NCBI RefSeq assembly: GCF_000612585.1
Contig: NZ_JFCA01000006.1
Location: 81,668-145,667 of the forward strand
Reading direction: 5' to 3'
DNA from: Pseudomonas sp. CHM02
GTDB lineage: Bacteria; Pseudomonadota; Gammaproteobacteria; Pseudomonadales; Pseudomonadaceae
Length of the DNA stretch: 64,000 nt
In this document: one piece after another, positions 56,426 to 64,000 of the stretch
How the letters are laid out: the number at the start of each line of letters is the position of its first letter
Numbering within the stretch: position 1 is the first letter of the stretch
Position numbers and translations under genes: made by a program
Notes under the pieces: generated by a model
Seen by the model: only the letters and a program-made list of their open reading frames with translations
Database searches by the model: none
Told to the model about the DNA's origin: nothing

Positions 56426-56860
56426 TCACACCGCTCTTGCCGCGATCGCCTCCACTTCAACCAATGCACCGGGCAATGGCAACGCCACCACCTGCAATGC
56501 CGTGCGCGCCGGTTTATTCGGCTGCTCCGGCGTGCCGAAGAACTGCGTGTAGCCCGCCTGCAAACCGGCGAAATCGAGCTTGCCGCCGGTTGCTTCGGCG
56601 CCGACCAGGAATACGCGCAACTGCACGATATCGCCCAGGTCCAGGTCTTGCTGACGCAGGATCTTGCGCAGCTTGTTGAATACCGAAACCGTCTGCACCT
56701 CGGTATTGCCATAGGCCGCCGGCGTGCCTGCCGGTGCGTTCGCGTCGTGCAGGTCGGGCAAGGTGCCGCTGACGAAAATCAGGCTGGCAGACGCCGGCAC
56801 GGTAACGGTCTGCGAGATCGGGAAATCGCCGACACTGGTACGTTGAATGCTGTCGCTCAT
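56426..56860 (-). CDS. ridA: RidA-family imine/enamine deaminase
   Basis: 144-aa YjgF/YER057c/UK114-family protein. The typical C-terminal motif is 'NKPARTALQVVALPLPGALVEVEAIA', where the Arg is the catalytic residue of active RidA. It hydrolyses reactive 2-imino acids or imines to ketones plus ammonia. It is the last gene of the operon, 11 bp after an FAD amine oxidase that generates such imines, so the two steps fit together. Confidence 0.92.
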   Translation of the reverse strand: MSDSIQRTSVGDFPISQTVTVPASASLIFVSGTLPDLHDANAPAGTPAAYGNTEVQTVSVFNKLRKILRQQDLDLGDIVQLRVFLVGAEATGGKLDFAGLQAGYTQFFGTPEQPNKPARTALQVVALPLPGALVEVEAIAARAV

Positions 56861-56871
56861 GATGATGCTCC

Positions 56872-58455
56872 TTACGAGGCGGCCAGTGCCGCGCTTTGCC
56901 GTTGTTGAGTAACCCGCTCGGCCAGTTGCCCGACCACATGACGCGCCGAGTTGGCGGCCGATTCCTGCCAGATGCCCACGCCGCTTTGCACCAGGCCGTC
57001 GCCGGCGAAATACACCCGGCCATGGCCTGCTTCGAGCAAGGCGCTGGCGTCGGCCGGGAAGTGTTCACGTTGCAGCCACGGGCCTTCGCTGTAGGGGATC
57101 TGTTCCCAGGACACCGCCAACGGGTTGCGCAGGTGTTTTGAGTAGCCCGGATGCAACAGCTCCACCGCCTCCCTGGAGGTGGCGTACTGCTTATCGAACG
57201 GTTGCGCGCCAAAGACGTCAGCGCCCTCGCCGGTCACGTAACCCGCTACCAGCAGGCCTTCGCGGGTGTTGAGGTCGTTGCTCGGGTACCACAGCAGGCG
57301 CGCCGGGTGCTCGATCCACGACAGGCCGCCGTACGTGCGGTAGTCGGTTTCCCAGAAGCGCGGCGACTGCCACGCCACTTTGGTGGCCTGGTCGCTGCGG
57401 GTGCTGAGCAAGGCGGCCTTGATCGGGTCGCTGAAGTCGGTGTCGAGCTTGGCCAGCAACGGCAGCGGCAACGTGGAGATCAGGTAGTCGGCGCGTACCA
57501 CCTGTTCGCGGTCGCTGAGCGCGTCGTGATAGGTCACCGCCACGCCGCCTTCCAACTGGCGGATCTGCCGCACCTGGGCGCCCAGTTGCACATGGCCCCG
57601 GACGCGCTGGTAGAAGGCATCGGTGATGCGGTCCATACCGCCGACCGGCTGGAACATGGTGGCGGAGAACTCCGGGAATTCAGTGTGCAGCAACGCGCCC
57701 CACAGTTCCGGGTGCAGCAATTGGTCCAGCGCCAACGGACGGCGGCTGGCGGGCAATGCGCCCGGATGCGCAGGCGAATCCAGGTGCCCGGAACGCAGGG
57801 TGCCCTCGAAGGCCAGCGCTTGCGACAGGTCGCCATACACCTGCAGGAACGCCAGCAACCGCGTGCGTTCTTCAGCGCTCAACACGTCATCGAGGGCGTC
57901 GCGCTGCACGGCTTTGGCCAGCAAGCCGGAGAGGTGCCCGCGCGCGTCGTTGATCGCTTGGCCGACGGTGAACGCCGGCTTGCTCACATCCGGCCGCACC
58001 TGGGCGCCGTGGCTGCTGTTGACCAGCACCTCCAGTGGCACACCCAGTTCGCTGCAATAGTCGAGGAGGGTGCGGTGCTGGCTGGGAATCCGCGCAGGGC
58101 CAGCGTTGAAGTAATGCCCAGGGTCGAACGCGGCGGTTTGTGTGCGGCCATCCTTGTAGTCCACGCGGTCGCCGTTGCGGATCGTCCAGGTGCGGCCACC
58201 CACCCGCTCACGGGCTTCCAGCACTTGCACGTCGAACCCGGCACGGGTCAGTTCCAGGGCGGTGACCAGCCCCGCGATCCCGGCGCCCAGTACCAGCACG
58301 CGAGTGCCCTGCCCCAGGCCGCTTTTGAGTTTCAGCGGTTGCGGCCGACGGTGCGACGACGGCCCCAGGCCCAATGCCGCCAGCGCATCCTTGACTGCCT
58401 GCTCGCCGCCGACTGCGGCGATGCTCGACAGCGCTTCACGTCGTGTCAGTCCCAT
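56872..58455 (-). CDS. FAD-dependent amine/L-amino acid oxidase family protein
   Basis: 527-aa flavin amine oxidase. A Rossmann motif [38 protein letters not shown] at residues 52-89 binds FAD; the C-terminal FAD block is '[29 protein letters not shown]'. Similarity in layout is to L-amino acid oxidases and tryptophan 2-monooxygenase. The N-terminus ([17 protein letters not shown]) has an Arg pair but no strong hydrophobic core, so export by Tat is uncertain. It lies between the binding-protein gene (12-bp gap) and ridA. Confidence 0.9.
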   Translation of the reverse strand: MGLTRREALSSIAAVGGEQAVKDALAALGLGPSSHRRPQPLKLKSGLGQGTRVLVLGAGIAGLVTALELTRAGFDVQVLEARERVGGRTWTIRNGDRVDYKDGRTQTAAFDPGHYFNAGPARIPSQHRTLLDYCSELGVPLEVLVNSSHGAQVRPDVSKPAFTVGQAINDARGHLSGLLAKAVQRDALDDVLSAEERTRLLAFLQVYGDLSQALAFEGTLRSGHLDSPAHPGALPASRRPLALDQLLHPELWGALLHTEFPEFSATMFQPVGGMDRITDAFYQRVRGHVQLGAQVRQIRQLEGGVAVTYHDALSDREQVVRADYLISTLPLPLLAKLDTDFSDPIKAALLSTRSDQATKVAWQSPRFWETDYRTYGGLSWIEHPARLLWYPSNDLNTREGLLVAGYVTGEGADVFGAQPFDKQYATSREAVELLHPGYSKHLRNPLAVSWEQIPYSEGPWLQREHFPADASALLEAGHGRVYFAGDGLVQSGVGIWQESAANSARHVVGQLAERVTQQRQSAALAAS

Positions 58456-58467
58456 GCTCGATGCTCC

Positions 58468-59391
58468 TTAATCCGGCAGGCCCGGTGGGTTGATCAGCGA
58501 CCTGTCGACGCGCTCGATATCCAGGCCCCAGCGTTGCAGCACCTGTTCGTATTGGCCGCCGGCAATCGCGCCTTCCAGGGCGGTGTGGATCGGCTTGACC
58601 AGGCCATTGTCCTTGCGCGTGGTCACCGCGATGTCGGCTTTCAAAGGCCAGCCACCATTCACCGTACCGACGCGCTTGATACCGCCGGTGATTGCCGCCG
58701 AATAGGCGTATACCGAATTGGGCCCGAACAGCGCGTCGCTGCGCCCGGACTGCACGGCCAACTGGGCAGCGGCCTGGTCGTCGAAGTACTGCAACAACGC
58801 GGGCTTGAGGCCGGCCTTTTCATTGGCGTCGTTCCAGGCCAGCAGGACTTTTTCCTGGTTGGTGCCGGAGCCGACGATGATCTTCAGCCCGGCGATGTCC
58901 TTGGCCTGCTTGATCTCGCTGATCTTGCTGGTGCTCTTCACGTAAAACCCGAGTACATCCTGGCGGTAGGTGGCGAAGTCGAAGCGCTTCTTGCGCGCCT
59001 CGGTCACAGTGACGTTGCTGATCACCGCGTCGTACTTGCCCGAACTGACACCCAGCGGCCAGTCCTCCCAACTGGTCTGCACCACGTTGAGTTGCAGGCC
59101 GAGGCTGTCGGCGACCAGCTGCGCGGTGTCGGCCTCGCTGCCGATGGTGGTCTTGTCATCGCTGGCCAGCAGCGCCAGCGGCGGCCCGGCCACGCCGGAC
59201 ACCGCCACGGTGAACTTGCCCGGCTGGGCGAACTTGAAGCCCGGCGGGATCTGCGCGATGGCCGCGTCGTTACGCGGCGCATGGATGCGCGGGCGATCGG
59301 GGCTGAGGTCGACCTGTTGCACGGCAAAGGCGGTTTGCGCGGTACTGACGGCAAGCGTCAGCAGGGCCACGCGGGCAGTATGGATAAACAT
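58468..59391 (-). CDS. Polar amino acid-type ABC substrate-binding protein
   Basis: 307 aa with a Sec signal peptide ending near TAFA. Family 3 binding-protein features: 'TAQLVADSLGLQLNVVQTSWEDWPLGVSSGKYDAVISNVTVTEARKKRFDFATYRQDVLGFYV' and 'DIAGLKIIVGSGTNQEKVL'. It binds an amino acid or amine and works with the ATPase and permease upstream; the oxidase downstream suggests the ligand is then deaminated. Confidence 0.92.
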   Translation of the reverse strand: MFIHTARVALLTLAVSTAQTAFAVQQVDLSPDRPRIHAPRNDAAIAQIPPGFKFAQPGKFTVAVSGVAGPPLALLASDDKTTIGSEADTAQLVADSLGLQLNVVQTSWEDWPLGVSSGKYDAVISNVTVTEARKKRFDFATYRQDVLGFYVKSTSKISEIKQAKDIAGLKIIVGSGTNQEKVLLAWNDANEKAGLKPALLQYFDDQAAAQLAVQSGRSDALFGPNSVYAYSAAITGGIKRVGTVNGGWPLKADIAVTTRKDNGLVKPIHTALEGAIAGGQYEQVLQRWGLDIERVDRSLINPPGLPD

Positions 59392-59409
59392 GGGCAGTCA
59401 CTCCTTGAA

Positions 59410-60183
59410 CTAAAGCACCTTGCCGAGAAAAGCCACGGTGCGGGGATGTCGGGGTTGGCGGAAAATCTGTTCGGGCGGGCCTTCTTCGATCAACTGGCCG
59501 TCGCAGAGGAACACCACGTGGTCGGCCACCTCACGCGCAAAGCCGATCTCGTGGGTGACGATCACCAGGGTCACGCCCAGTTGGGTCAGGCCCTTGATCA
59601 CGTCGAGCACTTCGCCCACCAGTTCCGGGTCGAGGGCCGAGGTGGGTTCATCGAACAGCAGCACTTTGGGGTCCAGCGCCAGGGCGCGGGCAATGGCGAC
59701 GCGCTGTTGCTGGCCGCCGGAGAGCTGGCGCGGGTAGGCATCGAGCTTGTCCGCCAGGCCGACCTTGGTCAGCAGCTCGGCCGCCTTGGCCTGGGCTTCG
59801 GCCTTGCTCCAGCGTTTGTGGGCCAGGGGTGCTTCGGCGATGTTTTCCCAGGCGGTGAGGTGCGGGAACAGGTTGAAGTTCTGGAACACGAAACCCACGT
59901 CGATGCGGCGCTTGAGGATTTCGCGTTCCTTGAGTTCGTAGAGCAGGTCACCCTTGCGGTGGTAACCGACGTATTCGCCGTCGATGGTGATATGCCCGCT
60001 GTCGATTTTCTCCAGGTGGTTGATAGTGCGCAGCAAGGTGGACTTGCCCGAGCCGGATGGCCCGAGGATCACCGTGACCTTGCCCGGGTCGATGGTCAGG
60101 TCGATGTCCTTGAGCACCTGCTGGTTGCCAAAGCGCTTGCCCACGCCCTGGATCTGGATGCGCCCGGCGCGTGCTTCACCCAT
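59410..60183 (-). CDS. ABC ATPase, GlnQ/HisP type
   Basis: 257-aa ATPase. Walker A GPSGSGKST near residue 40, Q-loop 'VGFVFQNFNLFPHLTAWENI', signature LSGGQQQRVAIARAL, Walker B VLLFDEPTSALDPEL. This is the polar amino acid uptake subtype. It overlaps the permease gene by 8 bp, and the ATG at 60183 follows from that arrangement. Confidence 0.94.
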   Translation of the reverse strand: MGEARAGRIQIQGVGKRFGNQQVLKDIDLTIDPGKVTVILGPSGSGKSTLLRTINHLEKIDSGHITIDGEYVGYHRKGDLLYELKEREILKRRIDVGFVFQNFNLFPHLTAWENIAEAPLAHKRWSKAEAQAKAAELLTKVGLADKLDAYPRQLSGGQQQRVAIARALALDPKVLLFDEPTSALDPELVGEVLDVIKGLTQLGVTLVIVTHEIGFAREVADHVVFLCDGQLIEEGPPEQIFRQPRHPRTVAFLGKVL

Positions 60184-61141
60184 GGGTTTTCTCCTTCAGC
60201 CAACCGCGCACGCGCTGCAACGGCGTGGGCGGCAGCACCCGTGCGGTGCCCCGCGCAAAGTAGCGTTCGACGTAGTACTGCGCGCTGGTGAGCACGGTGG
60301 TGATGATCAGGTACCAGACGGTGGCGACAATGAGCAGCGGGATCACCGCCTGGGTGCGGTTGTAGATGACCTGCACGGTGTAGAACAGTTCGGGCAGGGC
60401 CAGCACGTAGACGATGGACGTACCCTTGACCAGGCCGATGATTTCGTTGAACCCCGACGGCAGGATCGAACGCAGCGCCTGGGGCAGGATGATTCGGAAG
60501 ATACGTCGTGAAGCCGGCAATCCCAGGGCCGCCGCCGCTTCATGCTGGCCGGCGTCGACACCGATCAGGCCGCCGCGGATGATCTCCGCCGCGTAGGCCG
60601 CTTGCATCAGGCTCAACCCCAAAACGGCCACGGTGAACTGGCTGAGCACATCCACGGTCGACCATTCGGCGAACACCACGCTGGTGAACGGCACGCCGAG
60701 CACGATGTGATCGTACAGGTAGGCAAAGTTGTAGAGGATGATCAGCACCAGCAGCGCCGGCATCGAGCGGAAAAACCAGATATAGCCCCAGGCCAACGCC
60801 GCCAGCAGCGGCGAGCCCGACAGCCGCGCCAACGCCAGCGCGGTGCCAAGGATGATGCTGAACACCGTGCTCAGCAGGGTCAGCAACAGCGTCTGCCCCA
60901 GCCCACGCAGCACCGACGGCGAGAAGAACCACTGGCCGAACACGCCCCACTCCCAGCGCGGGTTGGTGGCCAGGGAATGCACGATGGCCAGCAGCACCAG
61001 CGCCGCGAAAATCGACCCGGCCCAGCGCCAGGGATGCCGCGCGGGCACCACCTGCAGGGCCTTGATCGGCGTGGAGACGCGGGCCTGGCGCACCGGGGCG
61101 GGCTGTTCAATCAGGTCATAGGATTTGGCGACAATGGGCAT
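60176..61141 (-). CDS. ABC permease, polar amino acid type
   Basis: 321 aa with a cytoplasmic N-terminal extension of about 45 residues and five or six membrane segments. The HisM/GlnP signature is 'GYIWFFRSMPALLVLIILYN', and the EAA loop is 'AAALGLPASRRIFRIILPQALRSILPSGFNEIIGLVKGTSIVYVLALPELFYTVQVI'. ATG at 61141 has GAGGAA six bases upstream on the minus strand; an in-frame ATG nine codons earlier lacks one. Confidence 0.93.
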   Translation of the reverse strand: MPIVAKSYDLIEQPAPVRQARVSTPIKALQVVPARHPWRWAGSIFAALVLLAIVHSLATNPRWEWGVFGQWFFSPSVLRGLGQTLLLTLLSTVFSIILGTALALARLSGSPLLAALAWGYIWFFRSMPALLVLIILYNFAYLYDHIVLGVPFTSVVFAEWSTVDVLSQFTVAVLGLSLMQAAYAAEIIRGGLIGVDAGQHEAAAALGLPASRRIFRIILPQALRSILPSGFNEIIGLVKGTSIVYVLALPELFYTVQVIYNRTQAVIPLLIVATVWYLIITTVLTSAQYYVERYFARGTARVLPPTPLQRVRGWLKEKTHG

Positions 61142-61157
61142 GGTGTATTCCTCGGCC

Positions 61158-63551
61158 TCAGAAGGCATAGGTCAAGCGGGTGTAGTAATACCCGCCGGTA
61201 AAACCGTAGGGCGAATAGACGCCGTAGCTGCTGACCATGGTGCTGCTCGGCACCCCTTGTTTCTTGGGGTAGATGTCGAACAGGTTCTTGGCGCCGACGG
61301 CGATGTTCAGGTCTTTGGTGAGGTTGTAGCCAAGGTCGAGATCGGTGATCCATTTGGCGCTGTAGATGCGGTCCAGGTCGCGATTGGCCGATGAATTCAC
61401 TTCCTTGTAGGCGCCGTAGCGCGTCAGGGCCAGGTTGAGGTTGAAGCGGTCGATGCTCCAGTCGCCGCCCAGGATCAGCTTGGTATTGGGCTGCACGCCG
61501 GTGATCAGGTTGCGCGCCTCGCGGTTCATCAACTCGTAGGAGGTGCCGAGGATGTTGGTCGACTCCTTGTAGTTGAGGATTCTGGTCTGGTTCCAGTTGA
61601 ACGCCGCGGTCCACTTCAACGCGCCGTACTGGCCGAGGTCCTGGCTGTAGTTGCTGACCAGGTCCAGGCCTTTGGTGCGGGTGTCGGCGCCGTTGATGAA
61701 GTACTGGCCGCCGGAGGTGGAGTTGATGCCGTTGTTCTGCAGCACCTGGGTGATCTCGGGGCCGAGCAAGGTGCCAGTGAGGGTGATGCGGTCGCGCAGG
61801 TTGATCACGTAGGCATCGGCGGTGAAGCTCAGGCGATCGGTGGGCGTCAGGGTGAAGCCGAGGCTGAAGTTGGTGGAACGCTCCGGCTTGAGGTCTTCGG
61901 CGCCCAGGGCCCTGGCCGCCGCCGAGCCGACCGGCAGCACGCCGTAGTTGATCGACTGGTACACACCGTCGACCACGCCGTATGTGGTGGAGCGCGCACT
62001 GAACAGGCTGTTGGCCAGGGACGGCGCGCGGAAACCATTGCTGACCGTGGCACGTACGGCGAATTCGGGGGTGAAGTCGTAACGGGTGGTCAGCTTGCCG
62101 CTGCGGGTGGCGCCGACGCCCTGATTGTAGTGCTCGTAGCGAAACGCGGTGCCGACGTACCAGTCCGGCACCGGGTTGAAGCCCACGTCGACATAACCGG
62201 CGACGCTGTTGCGCGAGGCGCTGCTTTCTTCATCTGGCGAAATGCCGTTGGTGACCTGTGCCCCGGACGACGCGCAATTGCCCGGCGCCACGCAGTAACC
62301 GCCGTTGGCATAGGACGCGTAGTCACCGGCCTGGACCTCATAGGTGTCACGCCGGTGCTCGAAGCCGTAGCTCAGGTCCAGCGGTTTTTGCAGGCCGATA
62401 TCGAAGCCGCGCTTGAAGTCGAGGTTGGTGGTCAGCTCGGTGGAGATCCAGGTGCCGGAGGTGAAGTGATTCGGTGTGGCCTCACCCAAAGACGGGTTCT
62501 GGTTATGCGTGGTGCCCTGCTCCGCCTCGTTGCGCCCGTAGGTGGTGGACAGGTCCCAGTCCCACTCGCCGACCGTGCCCTTGCCACCGAACGCGGCCTG
62601 GAAATCATCCTCGTCGATGTACCAGGTCGGCGTATAGCCCGACGGGTAGCCATTGGGCCCGGTGGTGATGGTGTTGGTGATGGTCGGCAGGCGGAAATTC
62701 TGACCCTGCTCGGCCTTGCGGTGGGAGTAGGTGGTGAAGGAGTACAGGCTCAAGCTGTCATCGATCGGCAGCTCGGCGTTGTAGCCCAGGGTCAGCAGGT
62801 TGGTCTTGGGCGTGCCGTAGCCGCCGTACGTGGACTTGCCCGCCAGGCCATAGGCCTGCTCATAGGTGTAGCCGTTGGCGCTGGCCTTGTTGTCGTCGTT
62901 CTGGCTGCGGGCGTCGAGCGCCAGTTGCACGATGCCGCCGTTGCCGATCTCGAAACCCTTGTTGAGGCTTTGTTGCACGGTCTGCTTCTTGCCGTCATAG
63001 CCCAGGCCGGCGTTGGTCACCGACGTGCCGCTGGTGTCGGCCTTGAGGATCACGTTGATCACCCCGGCGATGGCATCGGAGCCGTATTGGGCAGCGGCGC
63101 CGTCACGCAGGACTTCGACGTGGTCGATGGCGCTGATGGGGATCAGGTCCAGGTCGGCCGGCGCCGCACCGGTGTTGATGCCGTTGATGTTCAGGGTGGC
63201 GCTCGTGTGACGGCGCTTGCCGTTGACCAGCACCAGCACTTCGGCGGCGCTCAGGCCACGCAGGTTCGGGGCACGGGCAATGCCGCTGGCGTCCCAACCG
63301 GTTTTTTCCGGCAGGGTCAACGACGGGATCACCGCGCTCAAGGCTTCCATCAGGCCGGGCTTGCCGGTGTTCTGCAATTGCTTGGCGCTGACCACATCGA
63401 TCGGCACCGGGCTGCTGGTGACCGTGCGCTGCTCGGCGCCGCGGTTACCGGTGACCACGACGGTGGACAGGGTGCTGTCGTCCTGGGCTTGCGCGGTGTT
63501 GGCAAGGATGGCCAGTGCCAGGGTGGCGGTTGGGTGTAAGGCTCGCTTCAT
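61158..63551 (-). CDS. TonB-dependent receptor
   Basis: 797 aa. Signal peptide MKRALHPTATLALAILANTAQA, TonB box-like STVVVTG, plug with 'SSPVPIDVVSAKQL', 'LVNGKRRHTSATLNI' and 'LRDGAAAQYGSDAIAGVINVILK', and a barrel ending RLTYAF. Same subfamily as the receptors at <1-2407 and 49285-51729. The ATG at 63551 is chosen because GGGA lies eight bases upstream; an ATG two codons earlier is too close to it. It is first in the operon leading to the amino acid transporter, amine oxidase and RidA. Confidence 0.93.
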   Translation of the reverse strand: MKRALHPTATLALAILANTAQAQDDSTLSTVVVTGNRGAEQRTVTSSPVPIDVVSAKQLQNTGKPGLMEALSAVIPSLTLPEKTGWDASGIARAPNLRGLSAAEVLVLVNGKRRHTSATLNINGINTGAAPADLDLIPISAIDHVEVLRDGAAAQYGSDAIAGVINVILKADTSGTSVTNAGLGYDGKKQTVQQSLNKGFEIGNGGIVQLALDARSQNDDNKASANGYTYEQAYGLAGKSTYGGYGTPKTNLLTLGYNAELPIDDSLSLYSFTTYSHRKAEQGQNFRLPTITNTITTGPNGYPSGYTPTWYIDEDDFQAAFGGKGTVGEWDWDLSTTYGRNEAEQGTTHNQNPSLGEATPNHFTSGTWISTELTTNLDFKRGFDIGLQKPLDLSYGFEHRRDTYEVQAGDYASYANGGYCVAPGNCASSGAQVTNGISPDEESSASRNSVAGYVDVGFNPVPDWYVGTAFRYEHYNQGVGATRSGKLTTRYDFTPEFAVRATVSNGFRAPSLANSLFSARSTTYGVVDGVYQSINYGVLPVGSAAARALGAEDLKPERSTNFSLGFTLTPTDRLSFTADAYVINLRDRITLTGTLLGPEITQVLQNNGINSTSGGQYFINGADTRTKGLDLVSNYSQDLGQYGALKWTAAFNWNQTRILNYKESTNILGTSYELMNREARNLITGVQPNTKLILGGDWSIDRFNLNLALTRYGAYKEVNSSANRDLDRIYSAKWITDLDLGYNLTKDLNIAVGAKNLFDIYPKKQGVPSSTMVSSYGVYSPYGFTGGYYYTRLTYAF

Positions 63552-64000
63552 ATGCATTCCCGTGTTTCCAAATCGCGAAGTCGGGCAATCACGCGGGTGG
63601 GCGCGGTGCTCGGGTTTTTCTGGGGTGTTTCGGCGATGAGGAACTAGGTGTGGAGCGAGTGCGGGGTTTGAATTGGCAACATACGTTGAACTCCCTTCCA
63701 ACGATTCTGCTAGGGGGTGATTACCCCGCTCGGCAGCGCAGAATCCGATTCACGATTGGTACCATCCAAGGTCAGGGGTAGGCTGTTGAGTTCAAACATA
63801 ACGGAATGGATTTTAAAAATATAATGCTATTTGGGCATAAGCTAATATTCTTGTATTTCATTATTTGTTTGATGCTTTATTCGTATTGGTAATGTTTTTT
63901 TTTGCAACCGGCCATGAGTACATATCCGTTGTTGCGGTAACGGCCGCTTATGGTTCCGCTCTTACAGCGGCTCACTTTTGGAAAGGCCCAAAAGTAAGCA
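63552..64000. other. Intergenic region at right edge with AT-rich promoter zone
   Basis: 449 bp without a convincing gene. Positions about 63790-63905 are markedly AT-rich compared with the rest and probably hold the promoter of the leftward receptor operon. The last 80 bases form a CATATCC-type repeat. Confidence 0.5.
63921..64000 (+). repeat. CATATCC-type intergenic repeat, cut by window edge
   Basis: Begins CATATCCGTTGTTGCGGTAA, continues through TGGTTCCGCTCTTACAGCGG and ends with CACTTTTGG and AAAAGTAAGC. The same block order occurs at 53864 and, inverted, at 54298. Confidence 0.58.

Noticed and set aside
57151..60291. 1046-codon plus-strand open frame
   Set aside because: It is antisense to the amine oxidase, binding protein and ATPase genes, which have intact motifs and normal spacing. 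It is a shadow frame.

Overview
The window is about 64 kb of GC-rich, densely coding DNA with strongly G/C-ending codons. It reads as an accessory region of a Pseudomonas chromosome, most likely the P. fluorescens group. The reasons are a Cup-type chaperone-usher fimbrial locus with a Roc/Rcs-type signalling system, FetAB, many TonB-dependent receptors, many FMNH2-dependent monooxygenases, and REP/REPIN-type intergenic repeats of the 'TGTAGGAGC...GCCGGCGA' family. No rRNA, tRNA, CRISPR array, prophage or insertion sequence was seen.

Layout. (1) <1-8803, plus strand: a TonB-dependent receptor cut by the left edge, an NtaA/DmoA-type monooxygenase, an exported SurE-like nucleotidase and four more luciferase-like (LLM) monooxygenases ending in an SsuD-like enzyme; probably an organosulfur scavenging operon. 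(2) 8819-16028: mixed metabolic genes (sorbosone-dehydrogenase-like lipoprotein, small lipoprotein, FMN split-barrel protein, two coupled LysR regulators, a GST, FetAB iron exporter). (3) 16161-30970: a broken aldo/keto reductase, a degenerate receiver protein, then a fimbrial locus. In it a chaperone and an adhesin-like protein are separated from pilin, second chaperone and usher by 8 kb of signalling genes (hybrid sensor, REC-EAL phosphodiesterase, unorthodox sensor with Hpt, RcsB-like regulator). (4) 31308-38681: a seven-gene operon that looks like uptake and salvage of a phosphorylated vitamin or nucleotide (TonB receptor, e(P4)-type phosphatase, PnuC-like permease, APH-fold kinase, rhodanese, NMT1-like protein, GntR/UTRA regulator). 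(5) 38922-42776: TonB receptor plus PhoD-type phosphatase/phosphodiesterase. (6) 53542-42952, minus strand: class II aldolase-fold enzyme, sulfonate-type binding protein, TonB receptor, NtaA-type monooxygenase and a complete oligopeptide-type ABC importer. (7) 55745-54384, minus strand: another NtaA-type monooxygenase. (8) 56039-56422: a small cytochrome c. (9) 63551-56426, minus strand: TonB receptor, polar amino acid ABC importer, FAD amine oxidase and RidA.

The strongest new observation is in region 3. Four near-identical 14-mers (TAAGAATCGTCTTA type, close to the RcsB box) stand in front of the receiver gene, the first chaperone, the first sensor kinase and the major pilin. In all four cases a TANNNT -10-like hexamer begins exactly 23 bp downstream of the box. 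The locus encodes a regulator whose recognition helix is almost the same as enterobacterial RcsB. This predicts a self-contained regulon with one promoter architecture, and it predicts that the sensor-kinase mRNA is leaderless, because the ATG falls at the inferred +1. A second theme is that three TonB receptors of one subfamily each head or join a separate importer/flavoenzyme module. A third is a perfect HutC-type operator palindrome overlapping the promoter of the salvage operon, whose last gene is a HutC-family regulator. All functions are inferred from sequence alone; substrates are not established.
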